Below are positions 1 through 8,856 of a stretch of 64,000 nucleotides of DNA, piece by piece (positions within the stretch are counted from its first letter, which is position 1; each line of letters starts with the position of its first letter). The stretch is from Pseudoalteromonas galatheae (GTDB taxonomy: Bacteria; Pseudomonadota; Gammaproteobacteria; Enterobacterales; Alteromonadaceae). The notes under the pieces are model-generated. The model worked only from the letters and a program-made list of their open reading frames with translations, searched no databases and was not told the DNA's origin. Made by a program: the position numbers and the translations under genes. Location: positions 620,001 through 684,000 of the forward strand of contig NZ_PNCO02000002.1 of assembly GCF_005886105.2 (NCBI RefSeq). The letters run 5' to 3'.

Positions 1-1
1 C

Positions 2-685
2 GACGAAAAACTCAATGCGAAAGGGGGGCCTGAAGACTCTGACAAAGACGGTGTTGAGGACTTCATCGATCTAGATAATGATGGTGACAAAGTTCTAGAT
101 ATTTATGATGCCGAGCCGTATGAGCGAGTGCGAGGCTTTAGATTAAGCGACTCACCAAGTGTACAAATATCTTCCCAAGCCGGTTATTACAATGGCTATT
201 CATTACCTCGAATTTATCGTATCGGCGATAGTGTTGTATTTACTGGAGATGACTTTGCCGGGCTGGAGAATCCAAAAGTGGTTATCTATAACGGTGAAGA
301 AATTTATAATATCGCGCCAACATCGCACACTAACTCAGAGCTAATCTTTGAACTCAATCTACCACTTCGTAAATATAAGGCATTTATTTATACTCGAAAT
401 AAGCGTTCTAATGAAGTGCGAATAAAGCCATACAAAGCGGGTTCACCGTTAATATTTGGATATGCCTCAATCAAAGTTCAAGAAGGTGAACAATACGAGC
501 TTAAGGGAGTGGGGTTTGATGATAAAACTCGTATCGTAATGGGAAATAAAACACTTGTTCCTTCAACTCATACACAATCAAGCCTTACATTTACGATACC
601 AACAGGTATGACAAAAGGCATATTACAATTAACGAATAATGTTGGAATGAGCAATAAGGTTCGGTATCGGGTGCAAGCACGCTAA
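2..685 (+). CDS. C-terminal part of a secreted calcium-binding/IPT-type protein (5' end outside window)
   Basis: The frame is open from the window edge, so the start lies upstream. The first ~40 residues hold Asp-rich repeats (DSDKDGVEDF, DLDNDGD) like thrombospondin type-3 or dockerin-type calcium loops. The remaining ~180 residues are beta-rich with two stretches resembling IPT/TIG immunoglobulin-like folds (about residues 60-135 and 150-225). This points to an extracellular or surface protein. An internal GTG at 128 could be read as a start, but the calcium loops continue in frame upstream of it, so I treat the gene as 5'-truncated by the window. Exact function is unknown. Confidence 0.7.
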   Translation, partial: DEKLNAKGGPEDSDKDGVEDFIDLDNDGDKVLDIYDAEPYERVRGFRLSDSPSVQISSQAGYYNGYSLPRIYRIGDSVVFTGDDFAGLENPKVVIYNGEEIYNIAPTSHTNSELIFELNLPLRKYKAFIYTRNKRSNEVRIKPYKAGSPLIFGYASIKVQEGEQYELKGVGFDDKTRIVMGNKTLVPSTHTQSSLTFTIPTGMTKGILQLTNNVGMSNKVRYRVQAR

Positions 686-702
686 AAAATAGAGAGCAAT
701 AG

Positions 703-1000
703 TTGACTAAAGAAGATTCAGACACCCGCCTCAAAGATATAGAAAAAACGGTTCAAGTTTGTCGTGGGTGTCAGCCGCTATCTGCTATTATTTCGCATCG
801 GTTCTACGACCAAAACAATGACTGTACTTGCAGTAATGCAGCTGCTGGAACAGGGTAAACTATCTATAGATACCGTTATTAATGAATATATAAGTGAACT
901 TAAAATACCTTACACCTTTGAAGCACCTATTACAATTCGTGCCTTATTAAGTCATCGGGCGGGTTTTGAAGAAGCGGATACCGGTAACTATTTTGGCTAG
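703..1000 (+). pseudogene. Remnant of a beta-lactamase-family (class C-like) serine hydrolase
   Basis: A TTG-started stretch from 703 (LTKEDSDTRLKDIEKTVQV) looks like the N-terminus of a serine hydrolase. Sequence from ~764, in another frame, then carries the active-site block: IGSTTK with the SxxK motif, followed by LAVMQLLEQGKLS and the conserved LLSHRAGF segment. It ends at a stop at 998-1000 after ~78 residues, where the family normally has 350 or more. The frame change, the missing residues before the active site and the missing tail show a decayed gene. It cannot encode a working enzyme because the YxN and KTG-equivalent motifs are absent. Confidence 0.75.
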
Positions 1001-1068
1001 ATTTCAGCTTTCGTGTTTGAGTCACTTTTGATGGAAAACAAAGCCTCTTTTGTATAAGGAATGGAATA

Positions 1069-1599
1069 GTGATTAAAGCCCCCCTACTAGGAATTCTTGA
1101 AAAAGATAGATACGGCGATTTGCGGAGCAAACCAATTGAAATTAAAGGGCTCGGTGGGAAGCTGGTTGAATTTATATTAGAGCAGTACGAAGAAGATAAA
1201 AAAAAGGATGAGTTTCATGAAGCGATCAAAAACTTTTTGGCAATTGATGAATCCGTCTTGAGAGCCTCGCAAGATTACATCTATCAGTATTACAAAGACA
1301 TCTTTGTGCATTTGGTACCAGAGGATGATTGGTATGTCGAAATACCCAATGCAGCTGATGTTTGGAAGCATATTCAATTTGGTAATGCGCTATTGGTGTC
1401 GCGTCGTTCTGGTGGAGACGAGCTAGTCTATATTTCATTAACGTGTTCATGTGATTGGGAACAAGAGCATGGATTAGAAATAGTGTTTAAACAAGGCAGA
1501 TATGTGAATAAAGTTGGACCATTTGACGGACACCTCACACACTCAGATGCTTATGACGATGATAGGTTAGAAAATGTTATCTACCCTCAGGGTGTATAA
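1069..1599 (+). CDS. DUF6985-like protein, possible immunity-type protein
   Basis: A 176-residue protein with a GTG start. AAGGA lies at 1056-1060, eight bases before the GTG; the nearby ATG at 1061 is closed by a stop after one codon. There is no signal peptide or membrane segment, so it should be cytosolic. The second half has the pattern YISLTCSCDWEQEHGLEIVF followed by G-(D)GH, which resembles the core of DUF6985-type domains as I remember them; these are often found beside toxin or accessory genes. The first ~90 residues are helical and charged. It sits alone between a pseudogene and a convergent gene. Function is unknown and an immunity role is only a guess. Confidence 0.6.
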   Translation: MIKAPLLGILEKDRYGDLRSKPIEIKGLGGKLVEFILEQYEEDKKKDEFHEAIKNFLAIDESVLRASQDYIYQYYKDIFVHLVPEDDWYVEIPNAADVWKHIQFGNALLVSRRSGGDELVYISLTCSCDWEQEHGLEIVFKQGRYVNKVGPFDGHLTHSDAYDDDRLENVIYPQGV

Positions 1600-1751
1600 A
1601 TAACTCGGGATAATAGACAAAGCCATTAGCCTTTACTGAGAAAGCACATGGTTAGATTTTAAAGCTCTCTTTTTGAAATAAACTAACTAGCCGCTTGCTC
1701 TCAACTTAATGCGAAAGTAGGCAAGCTCCAACTATGAAGGCGGTTAGAATA

Positions 1752-2483
1752 TTAATTAGTTAATCCTTTAAGTTTATCTGTAATCAAATTCACAAGCTCG
1801 GGTGTCATTTGCTTATTTGCTGCAAGGTAGAAATCATTACTGAGACCATCTAATTCTAGCAAGAATTGAAAGTCACTACTTTTGCAGCCTATTTTAGAGC
1901 ACATATAGTCTAAATGAAGCGGTGAGACAGCAATGATGTCAACTCGATCTCTAAGTAGCATTTTAACTGTAGTGATGGTATCGGGTAAGAGTGCAGTCTT
2001 ACCTAGCGCCTTTTTCTTCGATAAATAGTGAAATACCACATCATCGCGCTTTATACCTGCTTTATAATTAATTAGCTCTTCAAGCTTCTCAAGCTTTATG
2101 TTGTCTCTTCTTTTCAGAGTAACGAGGTAAGTTTTAGTACTGACGAGTACACCGAGCCAGTGAAACAATTCCTCTCTGGCAGGTGTACGTACCATAGAAA
2201 AAATAAGAGTTCCTGGTTCGGTCAAAGCTGTTTTGTATGCTCTAGCCCAAGGCATTGCGCGTATTTGGGAGTCGCTTCCTAGTTCACGCAGAAGCTTCCT
2301 GACCTTTTCTGCTACCACGCCTCTCACCTCTCCATCTTTTACAATCTGATAAGGGGGGAGTGGCTCTGTCACCACTTGAATTTGGTGAATATCATTAACA
2401 GGAGTGGCACTGCAAAAAAATGCTGACCCGAAAAACAACGAAAATAATATGCAGAAGTTGTACTGTGCTTTTCTATTATTCAT
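1752..2483 (-). CDS. Periplasmic solute-binding protein, family 3 (amino-acid type)
   Basis: A 243-residue protein with an N-terminal signal peptide (hydrophobic residues ~9-26, likely cut after CSA). The mature part has the family 3 pattern: VVTEPLPPYQ, then GVVAEKVRKLLRELG, a MPWARAYKTAL segment and a second lobe with ITTVKMLLRDRVDIIAV. These are typical of the stand-alone SBP_bac_3 proteins common in Alteromonadales, which are not always tied to an ABC transporter. No permease or ATPase gene is adjacent. The ligand cannot be predicted. It is convergent with the preceding gene. Confidence 0.8.
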   Translation of the reverse strand: MNNRKAQYNFCILFSLFFGSAFFCSATPVNDIHQIQVVTEPLPPYQIVKDGEVRGVVAEKVRKLLRELGSDSQIRAMPWARAYKTALTEPGTLIFSMVRTPAREELFHWLGVLVSTKTYLVTLKRRDNIKLEKLEELINYKAGIKRDDVVFHYLSKKKALGKTALLPDTITTVKMLLRDRVDIIAVSPLHLDYMCSKIGCKSSDFQFLLELDGLSNDFYLAANKQMTPELVNLITDKLKGLTN

Positions 2484-3208
2484 TTGTTCAACTTACTATA
2501 ACTTGTACAAAATATGCTAAGGTCAGGTGAGTGTTTGGCCTCAGTGCTCACATGTCCACTGTCCAAAAGTCACTTCGTTAGAGCCGCGTCGAATGCTTAG
2601 TTTCTGAATTTTGGAAAGCATAAATTAAATCGCTTGAATATTGCGCTTCACAAACAAAATCTAGATGTAAGATATTGGCACACATGAGGCATTACCTGTC
2701 TCCAATATTTTGATGTTAGAACCGAGCCACTATCTTTAAATCGTTGCTCCTTGGGGGCCACATTTCATCTAAAAATACTATTAGTAGTTAATTTTGCTAA
2801 CGTGCTTATGTCGAGTTACCAAGCGGCTTTTTCTCAATCAAAGTGCTACTAATAGTTCAAATATATACTGTTGTGGCGCTTATGCCCAGTCCAACTTTCG
2901 GCTCAATTTCGGTTTGATACTTTATCTTGCTGCGTTGGGCATCTCACACTAAGAGTTGGGAACAAGATCAGACACGTACTTTAATGATTTTTGCTAATTT
3001 TAATCGTGCAGAATCTTATGAATAAGTAGAGAAAAATAACAAAAACACTCATCACATTAGTTTTATGCGAAGCAAGCATACAAAATGAGACTAAGTGCTT
3101 TTATGTCTCTCTAAAATAGTGTCATTTCCAGAGTGTGAGGTCTACAGAATACATGAGTAATGTGGCCTATAGACCTCAAGCTAGATTATCGAAATAAGTG
3201 AATTACGT
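2484..3208. other. 725-bp gene-free region with inverted repeats
   Basis: I found no convincing coding region here. It contains an 80-bp element bounded by a perfect 11-bp inverted repeat (2777-2787 and 2846-2856), and a second inverted repeat (2882-2888 with 2936-2942) overlapping attC-like simple sites. A 9-bp inverted repeat (3136-3144 with 3170-3178) lies just past the stop of the S9 peptidase gene and may act in 3'-end formation, although it has no T-run. Confidence 0.5.
2777..2856. repeat. 80-bp element with perfect 11-bp terminal inverted repeats
   Basis: ACTATTAGTAG at 2777-2787 is the exact reverse complement of CTACTAATAGT at 2846-2856, with 58 bp between. The interior has no ORF. 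The shape fits a tiny MITE or a cruciform or hairpin element. No second copy was noticed in this window, so a mobile origin is not shown. Confidence 0.45.
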
Positions 3209-5242
3209 TTACTTCTTGTACTTTTCAAACCAAGCGAGCGTATGCTCGATTTTGCTGATCATCCGAGAAGGGCGACCTGCAATTCCATGTGGCGCACCTG
3301 GAATTTTGACCAGTACAGAGTCAATTTTACGTAACTTAAGTGCTTGGTAGAACTGTTCGGTTTCGGCCATTGGCGTGCGCAAGTCTTCTTCACCCGTCAT
3401 TAGCATGGTTGGTGTGGTTACGTTGCCAACGAGCGAAAGCGGTGAGCGCTGCCAATAGTGTTCCATATGCTCCCATGGCATACCTGGGAATTGCGTTGGA
3501 ATTTGACCAAGGCCACTGTCAGCGGTAAGCACTTTACTCAGCCAGTTGATCACAGGCTTTACGACAACTGCAGCGTTGAAACGGTTAGTTAAGCCAATCG
3601 CGTAGGCTGTTGCGATACCACCTGCAGAGCCGCCAGCAATAAACAGATTATCTTTGTCGATAAAGCCTTTCTCAAGCATAGCGTCTACCCCTGAGTTATG
3701 ATCGGCAAAGTCTTCTTTTGAGCTGTATTTGTACTTGAGCAACATCGCAAAGCGCTCGCCGTAAGAGCTGCTGCCTCTGTGATTGTCGTAAAATACCACA
3801 TAACCTTCAGCAGCATAACGCTGTAATTCTGCTGAGAAATGGGGGCCGTAGGCTAAGTGGGGGCCTCCGTGAATTTCTAATAGTAATGGGTATTGTTTGT
3901 TCGGGTCAAAATTTGGTGGGGTAATATACCAGCCCTGAATTTTCTCCCCGTCGAACGACGAGCTATATGTGATCTCATGCACTTTACCAAGGGTTTTATG
4001 TGCAAGTAAGTCTTCGTTAAGGCGGGTTAATTGCGTTACTTTACCTTTTCTTGTTGTGATTGCGATGTCTGCAGGGCGTTCACTCGAACCTTGCGTAAAG
4101 GCAATTTCCCCATCAAAGTTAGCACTAAATTCACCGCTTAGATAAGGGCGACCAAGGGTTGTGCCTGAGAGCGTATCTGTGATGTCGGTAATTTTACCTT
4201 TTGTGGTGATGCTCGCGAGCTTTCGCTTGCCGTGGTCATCGTACGTCATCGCCAGTCTATCACTGCCAATCCAAGTTGGGTCTTGGATTGAGCGATCAAA
4301 GTCTTTGGCAATCATGTGGGAGGTTTTGTCCTGCCAATCCATAATATTCAGTTTGCTATTACGGTAAGGGTTTAGCGCGTTCGATGCACTAAGATAAGCC
4401 AGCTGTTTACCATTTTCGGAAAAGCTAGGTGCGTACTCACGACCAGGAGCCGACGTAAGCTGGGTGATATTACGGTTAAAATCAACTTCGAATAAGTCGC
4501 CCTCTAGGCGCTTGTATTCCCAGTCTGCAATGCGGTTTGCTGAAAACACAATCGCCTGAGCGTCTGCTCGCCACGCGAGTTTCCCACTATGGTGATAATT
4601 ACCAGAGGTTAATTGGCGTGGCGTGCCGCCTTCACTCGGTAATACGAAGATCTGGCGATAGCCTGGTTTGATAAGGCCTCGGCCATCTGCTTGGTAGTAG
4701 GCTTTGTCGATAACAATGGCAGAATCGGACCACTTCGCGCCTTTTGGTTTTTCTGGCATTTTGGCGATGACCGCAGGCTTTTCAGCAACCTTTTGGCTAA
4801 AAGCCAGCCATTTGCCATCTGGTGACCACGTTAAGCCACTGATCCCAGATCGCAACTGTGTAAGTAGTGCCGTACGGTTTTGAGCAAGATAATGTACATG
4901 AATTTGTGTGCTACCAGATACATTGCTCACAAAGGCAATTTTGCTACCATCTGGCGACCAGCGAGGTTGACTGTAATTGTTTTCATCAGAGAAGAGTGGC
5001 GATTGTGCGCCTGACTTAATATCGACCAGCCACAGGTTTTGTCGCTTCGCATCCTTCATCACATCATTGCTGTTACGCACATATACCACTTGAGTACCAT
5101 CTGGTGATATTTGCGGGTCGTTTGCATATTCCAGCTCAAAAATGTCTTTCGCCTGTAATCCCACCTCAGTCTGTGCGACTGTTGGCAATGCAGCGCAAGC
5201 CAGTAAAGTGCAAATGAGCGTCCGTTTCAATCCATAAGGCAT
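3209..5242 (-). CDS. Secreted S9-family prolyl oligopeptidase-type peptidase
   Basis: A 677-residue serine peptidase. I place the start at the ATG at 5242, preceded by GAGGGTGG and followed by a clear signal peptide (about 26 residues, ending in VAQ). Upstream in-frame sequence has no such signal. Residues ~35-400 form a beta-propeller with repeated PRWSPDGSKIAFVS-like TolB/PD40 blades. The C-terminal alpha/beta-hydrolase domain holds the triad: Ser539 in GGSAGG, Asp620 in GEEDLRTP and His652 in GAPHGI. Family members cleave short peptides, often dipeptides or acylated N-termini, here probably in the periplasm. It follows mesD on the same strand after ~240 bp, so it may be transcribed separately. 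Confidence 0.88.
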   Translation of the reverse strand: MPYGLKRTLICTLLACAALPTVAQTEVGLQAKDIFELEYANDPQISPDGTQVVYVRNSNDVMKDAKRQNLWLVDIKSGAQSPLFSDENNYSQPRWSPDGSKIAFVSNVSGSTQIHVHYLAQNRTALLTQLRSGISGLTWSPDGKWLAFSQKVAEKPAVIAKMPEKPKGAKWSDSAIVIDKAYYQADGRGLIKPGYRQIFVLPSEGGTPRQLTSGNYHHSGKLAWRADAQAIVFSANRIADWEYKRLEGDLFEVDFNRNITQLTSAPGREYAPSFSENGKQLAYLSASNALNPYRNSKLNIMDWQDKTSHMIAKDFDRSIQDPTWIGSDRLAMTYDDHGKRKLASITTKGKITDITDTLSGTTLGRPYLSGEFSANFDGEIAFTQGSSERPADIAITTRKGKVTQLTRLNEDLLAHKTLGKVHEITYSSSFDGEKIQGWYITPPNFDPNKQYPLLLEIHGGPHLAYGPHFSAELQRYAAEGYVVFYDNHRGSSSYGERFAMLLKYKYSSKEDFADHNSGVDAMLEKGFIDKDNLFIAGGSAGGIATAYAIGLTNRFNAAVVVKPVINWLSKVLTADSGLGQIPTQFPGMPWEHMEHYWQRSPLSLVGNVTTPTMLMTGEEDLRTPMAETEQFYQALKLRKIDSVLVKIPGAPHGIAGRPSRMISKIEHTLAWFEKYKK

Positions 5243-5480
5243 AATGCCACCCTCTATATAATTTTTATTTAGGGCTACATAGTTATTCAGGTGCAATTCA
5301 ATGTCACCTAATACGCGATAGAACGAAATAAAAACTCGATGTGTCAAATAGAATGGGGATGAGTGGCTGTTTTTTGTGTGAAATCGGATGAAAGTTGCTG
5401 ATGCTTGAAATGAGTGCTCATCAATAATGGAAAGCCGCGCCGCTATCATTCCTTGACGGCGGCACATAATTTAAGCTTTA

Positions 5481-6521
5481 TTAAGCTGATTTTTTGGCTA
5501 ATAGCTCTTGGCGCACAAGCTCAGCCCCTGCGCTCAATGCAGCGAGCTTACCTCTTGCCACTTCACGAGAAAGTGGTGCCATACCGCAGTTAGTGCATGG
5601 GTAGAGTTTGTCGGCGTCAACAAACTCAAGCGCTTTGCGTAGTGTGTTGGCAACTTCTTCTGGCGTTTCTATGGTGTTGGTTGCAACATCAATCGCACCA
5701 ACCATCACTTTTTTACCACGGATCAACGCTAACAAGTCGATTGGCACGTGAGAGTTATGGCACTCTAAAGAGATGATATCGATATTGGATTTTTGTAGCT
5801 TAGGAAACGCCTCTTCATATTGACGCCATTCTGATCCTAAGGTCTTTTTCCAATCGGTGTTAGCTTTAATGCCGTAGCCGTAACAAATATGCACAGCGGT
5901 TTCGCATTTGAGTCCTTCAATGGCACGTTCAAGCGCCGCAATGCCCCAGTCGTTGACCTCATCAAAAAATACATTAAACGCTGGCTCATCGAACTGAATG
6001 ATATCAACTCCAGCGGCCTCTAGTTCTTTGGCTTCTTGGTTAAGGATCTTCGCAAATTCCCACGCTAGCTTTTCACGGCTTTTGTAGTGGTCATCATACA
6101 GTGTATCTATCATCGTCATAGGACCTGGCAATGCCCATTTGATAGGTTTGTCTGTTTGGCTGCGTAGAAATTTGGCATCTTCAACAAAAACCGGCTTTTG
6201 GCGAGATACAGGACCAACAACAGTTGGGACACTGGCATCATAGCGGTCGCGAATTTTTACCGTTTGACGCTTCTCAAAGTCCACACCGCTTAGGTGTTCA
6301 ATAAAAGTGGTTACAAAGTGCTGGCGGGTTTGCTCGCCGTCACTCACGATATCAATACCGGCAAGTTGTTGCTCTTGCAAAGCAATACGTAGTGCATCGT
6401 TTTTGCCATCAATAAGCTCGTCGCCCTCTAGTTTCCAAGGTGACCACAGGGTTTCTGGCTGAGCAAGCCAAGCGGGCTTTGGTAAACTGCCAGCAGTAGA
6501 TGTTGGTAATAGTGTTTTCAT
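5481..6521 (-). CDS. mesD: Folate-independent core methionine synthase MesD
   Basis: A 346-residue protein equal to the C-terminal catalytic half of MetE, without the folate-binding half. The start is the ATG at 6521; upstream in-frame sequence overlaps the neighbouring gene and is not family-like. Zinc ligands can be placed: His211 and Cys213 in HICYGYG, Glu253 in SLECHNSH and Cys312 in CTNCGM. Published work on folate-independent methionine synthases describes a MesD family that acts with MesX (DUF1852). Here the DUF1852 gene lies directly upstream, 28 bp away on the same strand. The expected role is methyl transfer to homocysteine; the methyl donor is not known with certainty. Confidence 0.85.
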   Translation of the reverse strand: MKTLLPTSTAGSLPKPAWLAQPETLWSPWKLEGDELIDGKNDALRIALQEQQLAGIDIVSDGEQTRQHFVTTFIEHLSGVDFEKRQTVKIRDRYDASVPTVVGPVSRQKPVFVEDAKFLRSQTDKPIKWALPGPMTMIDTLYDDHYKSREKLAWEFAKILNQEAKELEAAGVDIIQFDEPAFNVFFDEVNDWGIAALERAIEGLKCETAVHICYGYGIKANTDWKKTLGSEWRQYEEAFPKLQKSNIDIISLECHNSHVPIDLLALIRGKKVMVGAIDVATNTIETPEEVANTLRKALEFVDADKLYPCTNCGMAPLSREVARGKLAALSAGAELVRQELLAKKSA

Positions 6522-6549
6522 GATAAATGCTGTTCCATATTCCCGTTGA

Positions 6550-7527
6550 TTATAAAGCGTAATTTGCAGACCATTGTTCAAGCACGTTTTGGTAAGGCTT
6601 GATAAAATGCTCTTCTGCAAATCGACCTTGCGCAATTGCCAGCTTGCTCCGCTCTTCACGGTCATAAACAATTTGTGTTAGCGAGTGATCGGAGTTTTTC
6701 AAGTTTGGTTGATAGCACTTGCCCGCCACCGCATTGGCATTGTAAATCTCTGGGCGGTAGATCTTTTGGAATGTTTCCATAGTGCTGATGGTGCTGATCA
6801 ATTCCAGATTGGTGTAGTCATTCAGTAAGTCACCAAAGAAGTAAAAAGCCAAAGGTGCAACGCTATTTGGTGGCATAAAGTAGCGCACCTCTAAGCCCAT
6901 CTTTTTGAAATATTGCTCAGTTAATGATGACTCATTTGGTTGATATTCAAAGCCAAGCACAGGGTGCTGATTTTCGGTGCGGTGATAGGTTTTGTTATCC
7001 GATACACTTAGGCAAATCACCGGCGGCTTACTAAAGTGACTCTTGTAAGCTTCTGAATCAACAAAGTATTTAAATAGCTTACCGTGTAAGTCGCCAAAGT
7101 TAGCTGGGATGCTGAATTTAGGTTGATCTTTATTGTGATCAAGCAATAGCACGCTAAAGTCGTAGTCACGTACGTAAGATGAGAAATTGTTACCAACAAT
7201 TCCCTCAATGCGTTCATTGGTTTTGTGGTCAACGATGTTGGTTTTTAATACCTCAATTGACGGGAAAGTTTGCCCACTACCCGCAATATCCATATCAACA
7301 GAGACTATCTCAAGCTCAACAGAATAACGGTCACCTTTTGGGTTATCCCAGTTAGCCAATGCGTTAAAGCGATTATCAATCATCTTTAGGGCATTGCGTA
7401 AGTTTTGCTGGCGGCTTTCGCCTCTTGCCAAGTTAGCAAAGTTAGTGGTGATCCGCGTGCTGTTTGACGGATGGTAATTCTCGTCAAGACGAATGCTCTT
7501 AATAGTGAAAGTAAACTCGTTATTCAT
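6550..7527 (-). CDS. mesX: DUF1852 protein MesX, partner of MesD
   Basis: A 325-residue cytosolic protein that I recognise as DUF1852 from its start (FTIKSIRLDENYHPSNSTRI), the TNFANLARGESRQQNLRN segment, and the C-terminal QGRFAEEHFIKPYQNVLEQW. The family is named MesX where it is needed for MesD activity, and it has been proposed to be an oxygenase-like protein supplying the methyl group. The gene is first in a two-gene operon with mesD. A strong two-part hairpin lies 34 bp upstream of the start codon and could regulate both genes. There is no signal peptide or membrane segment. Confidence 0.85.
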   Translation of the reverse strand: MNNEFTFTIKSIRLDENYHPSNSTRITTNFANLARGESRQQNLRNALKMIDNRFNALANWDNPKGDRYSVELEIVSVDMDIAGSGQTFPSIEVLKTNIVDHKTNERIEGIVGNNFSSYVRDYDFSVLLLDHNKDQPKFSIPANFGDLHGKLFKYFVDSEAYKSHFSKPPVICLSVSDNKTYHRTENQHPVLGFEYQPNESSLTEQYFKKMGLEVRYFMPPNSVAPLAFYFFGDLLNDYTNLELISTISTMETFQKIYRPEIYNANAVAGKCYQPNLKNSDHSLTQIVYDREERSKLAIAQGRFAEEHFIKPYQNVLEQWSANYAL

Positions 7528-7560
7528 GTCTTCAGGTATCCAATTCTAATGCTGACGCGC

Positions 7561-7620
7561 TCGGCAATTACGTTTCACTGCGGTAAACAGATATCCACGG
7601 GGACGCAGTGAGAGTGCCGA
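7561..7620 (-). promoter_or_regulatory. Structured leader hairpin upstream of mesX
   Basis: Two nested perfect inverted repeats make one extended hairpin in the mesX 5' leader: an outer 6-bp stem (TCGGCA 7561-7566 with TGCCGA 7615-7620) and an inner 8-bp stem (TCACTGCG 7575-7582 with CGCAGTGA 7604-7611). The apical loop is ~21 nt and there is an asymmetric internal loop. It has no T-run, so it is not a simple terminator. It does not match the SAM, SAH or cobalamin riboswitch consensus sequences that I know. Its position fits translational or metabolite control of methionine synthesis. Confidence 0.5.
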
Positions 7621-7789
7621 ACATTAAGTGATGTGAGATTTATACGTGGATCACAAGATGAAGAAAAACGGTTTTATTTCACATAAAACATGAGTCTGAT
7701 TCATGAGTTACAAAAATAGATGCCGCTTATTGAGTCGTATATGCAGAAAATATGAGCAATTGTAGAGTGAAACTTATTAGGTGCATAAA

Positions 7790-7799
7790 AGTCTAGACT
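7790..7799. promoter_or_regulatory. Palindrome AGTCTAGACT in the mesX upstream region
   Basis: A perfect 10-bp palindrome is followed by the related TGTCTAAG at 7806-7813. It loosely resembles tandem MetJ boxes (AGACGTCT-like units). It lies in the 464-bp gene-free space (7528-7991) between mesX and the divergent permease gene. The spacing to mesX is long (~260 bp), so the link is weak. Apart from this and the leader hairpin, I see no further gene or motif in that space. Confidence 0.25.
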
Positions 7800-7991
7800 G
7801 CTAAATGTCTAAGTTGCATTTGTTTCAAGTAAAACGTGAGGAATATTCAAGACTTATCTAAGTCAAAAGCATCAATGGCAAAGCGTTATGTTGTTATACT
7901 CGCCAGCGCTTAGGTGGCAGAAAGGCTAAAAGCAACGCCGATATTGCTCACTTAGGTGTTTGCGCCTCAATGAAAAGAAGAGATAAGTGGA

Positions 7992-8801
7992 ATGAGTGAG
8001 TTGATATTGTTGTTTGTGTATTGTGCACTACTCGGTAGTGTTGTCGGCTTTTTAGCCGGGTTGTTAGGTATTGGTGGTGGGCTGGTTATTGTTCCGGTGC
8101 TGAGCAGTATTTTATTGTACTTTAACGTGTTACCACCGGAGCAAGTGGTCATAGCCGCCGTGGCGACATCGTTGGCATCCATTTTATTTACTTCTACCTC
8201 ATCGGCAATCGCGCATCATAAAAATGGTAATGTACCGTGGGATTTAGCGCCGTGGATAATGACGGGCGTTGCACTAGGCGCGCTGATCAGTGGTTTTTTG
8301 GCAGCGCTATTACCCGAAAACGCAGTGCGCATTGTATTTGCAGTAAGTGTGGTATTGATAGCAATAAAAATGTTTTATAGCAGCAAAAATGAGAGCACAA
8401 CCCAAAGGCAGCTGCCGAATAAAGGCATACTTACGTTATTAACGACGATCACCGGTGGTTTATCTGCCATGATAGGCATTGGCGGTGGAGCACTTTTGGT
8501 ACCGCTGTTGACGTTTTTCTCTCTTGATATGAAAAAGGCCATAGGATGCGCTTCTGCATGTGGCATTGTTATCGCACTCTTTGGTTCCGTTGGCTACATT
8601 AGCTCGGGCAGTGCACACTTTGCACTTTCGGATGGCTTCGCCGGATTTGTTTATTTGCCAGCCCTGTTAGGTATTGTGTGCACGTCTTGGTTTACCGCTC
8701 CAATGGGGGCTAAAGCGACGCATCACTTGCCTGTTGCCACGATTAAAAAGGTATTTGCGGTGCTGCTGTTAGTGATGGCTGTGAATATGGCGGTAAATTA
8801 A
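7992..8801 (+). CDS. TauE/SafE-family membrane permease (sulfite/organosulfonate export type)
   Basis: A 269-residue integral membrane protein with about eight hydrophobic segments in two repeated halves. Both halves carry the family signature: GFLAGLLGIGGGLVIVPVL near residue 20 and GGLSAMIGIGGGALLVPLL near residue 155. The family exports or imports sulfite, sulfonates or related anions. The start ATG has AAGTGGA just upstream. It is divergent from mesX. A sulfur-related role would fit next to methionine genes, but substrate is not readable from sequence. Confidence 0.85.
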   Translation: MSELILLFVYCALLGSVVGFLAGLLGIGGGLVIVPVLSSILLYFNVLPPEQVVIAAVATSLASILFTSTSSAIAHHKNGNVPWDLAPWIMTGVALGALISGFLAALLPENAVRIVFAVSVVLIAIKMFYSSKNESTTQRQLPNKGILTLLTTITGGLSAMIGIGGGALLVPLLTFFSLDMKKAIGCASACGIVIALFGSVGYISSGSAHFALSDGFAGFVYLPALLGIVCTSWFTAPMGAKATHHLPVATIKKVFAVLLLVMAVNMAVN

Positions 8802-8809
8802 GTGCTTTT

Positions 8810-8840
8810 GAGCCAAAACGAACTATCGCGTGTTTGGCTC
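8810..8840. terminator. Hairpin between convergent permease and acylase genes
   Basis: GAGCCAAA (8810-8817) pairs with TTTGGCTC (8833-8840) as a perfect 8-bp stem with a 15-nt loop. It sits between the ends of two convergent genes, nine bases past the first stop. There is no long T-run, so this is a modest candidate for a bidirectional terminator. Confidence 0.4.
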
Positions 8841-8856
8841 AGAAGCTCTGTTAATC

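Noticed and set aside
7528..7991. Cobalamin or SAM riboswitch upstream of mesX
   Set aside because: I looked for the B12-box and SAM-riboswitch core sequences on the minus strand and did not find them. Only a simple two-stem hairpin is present.
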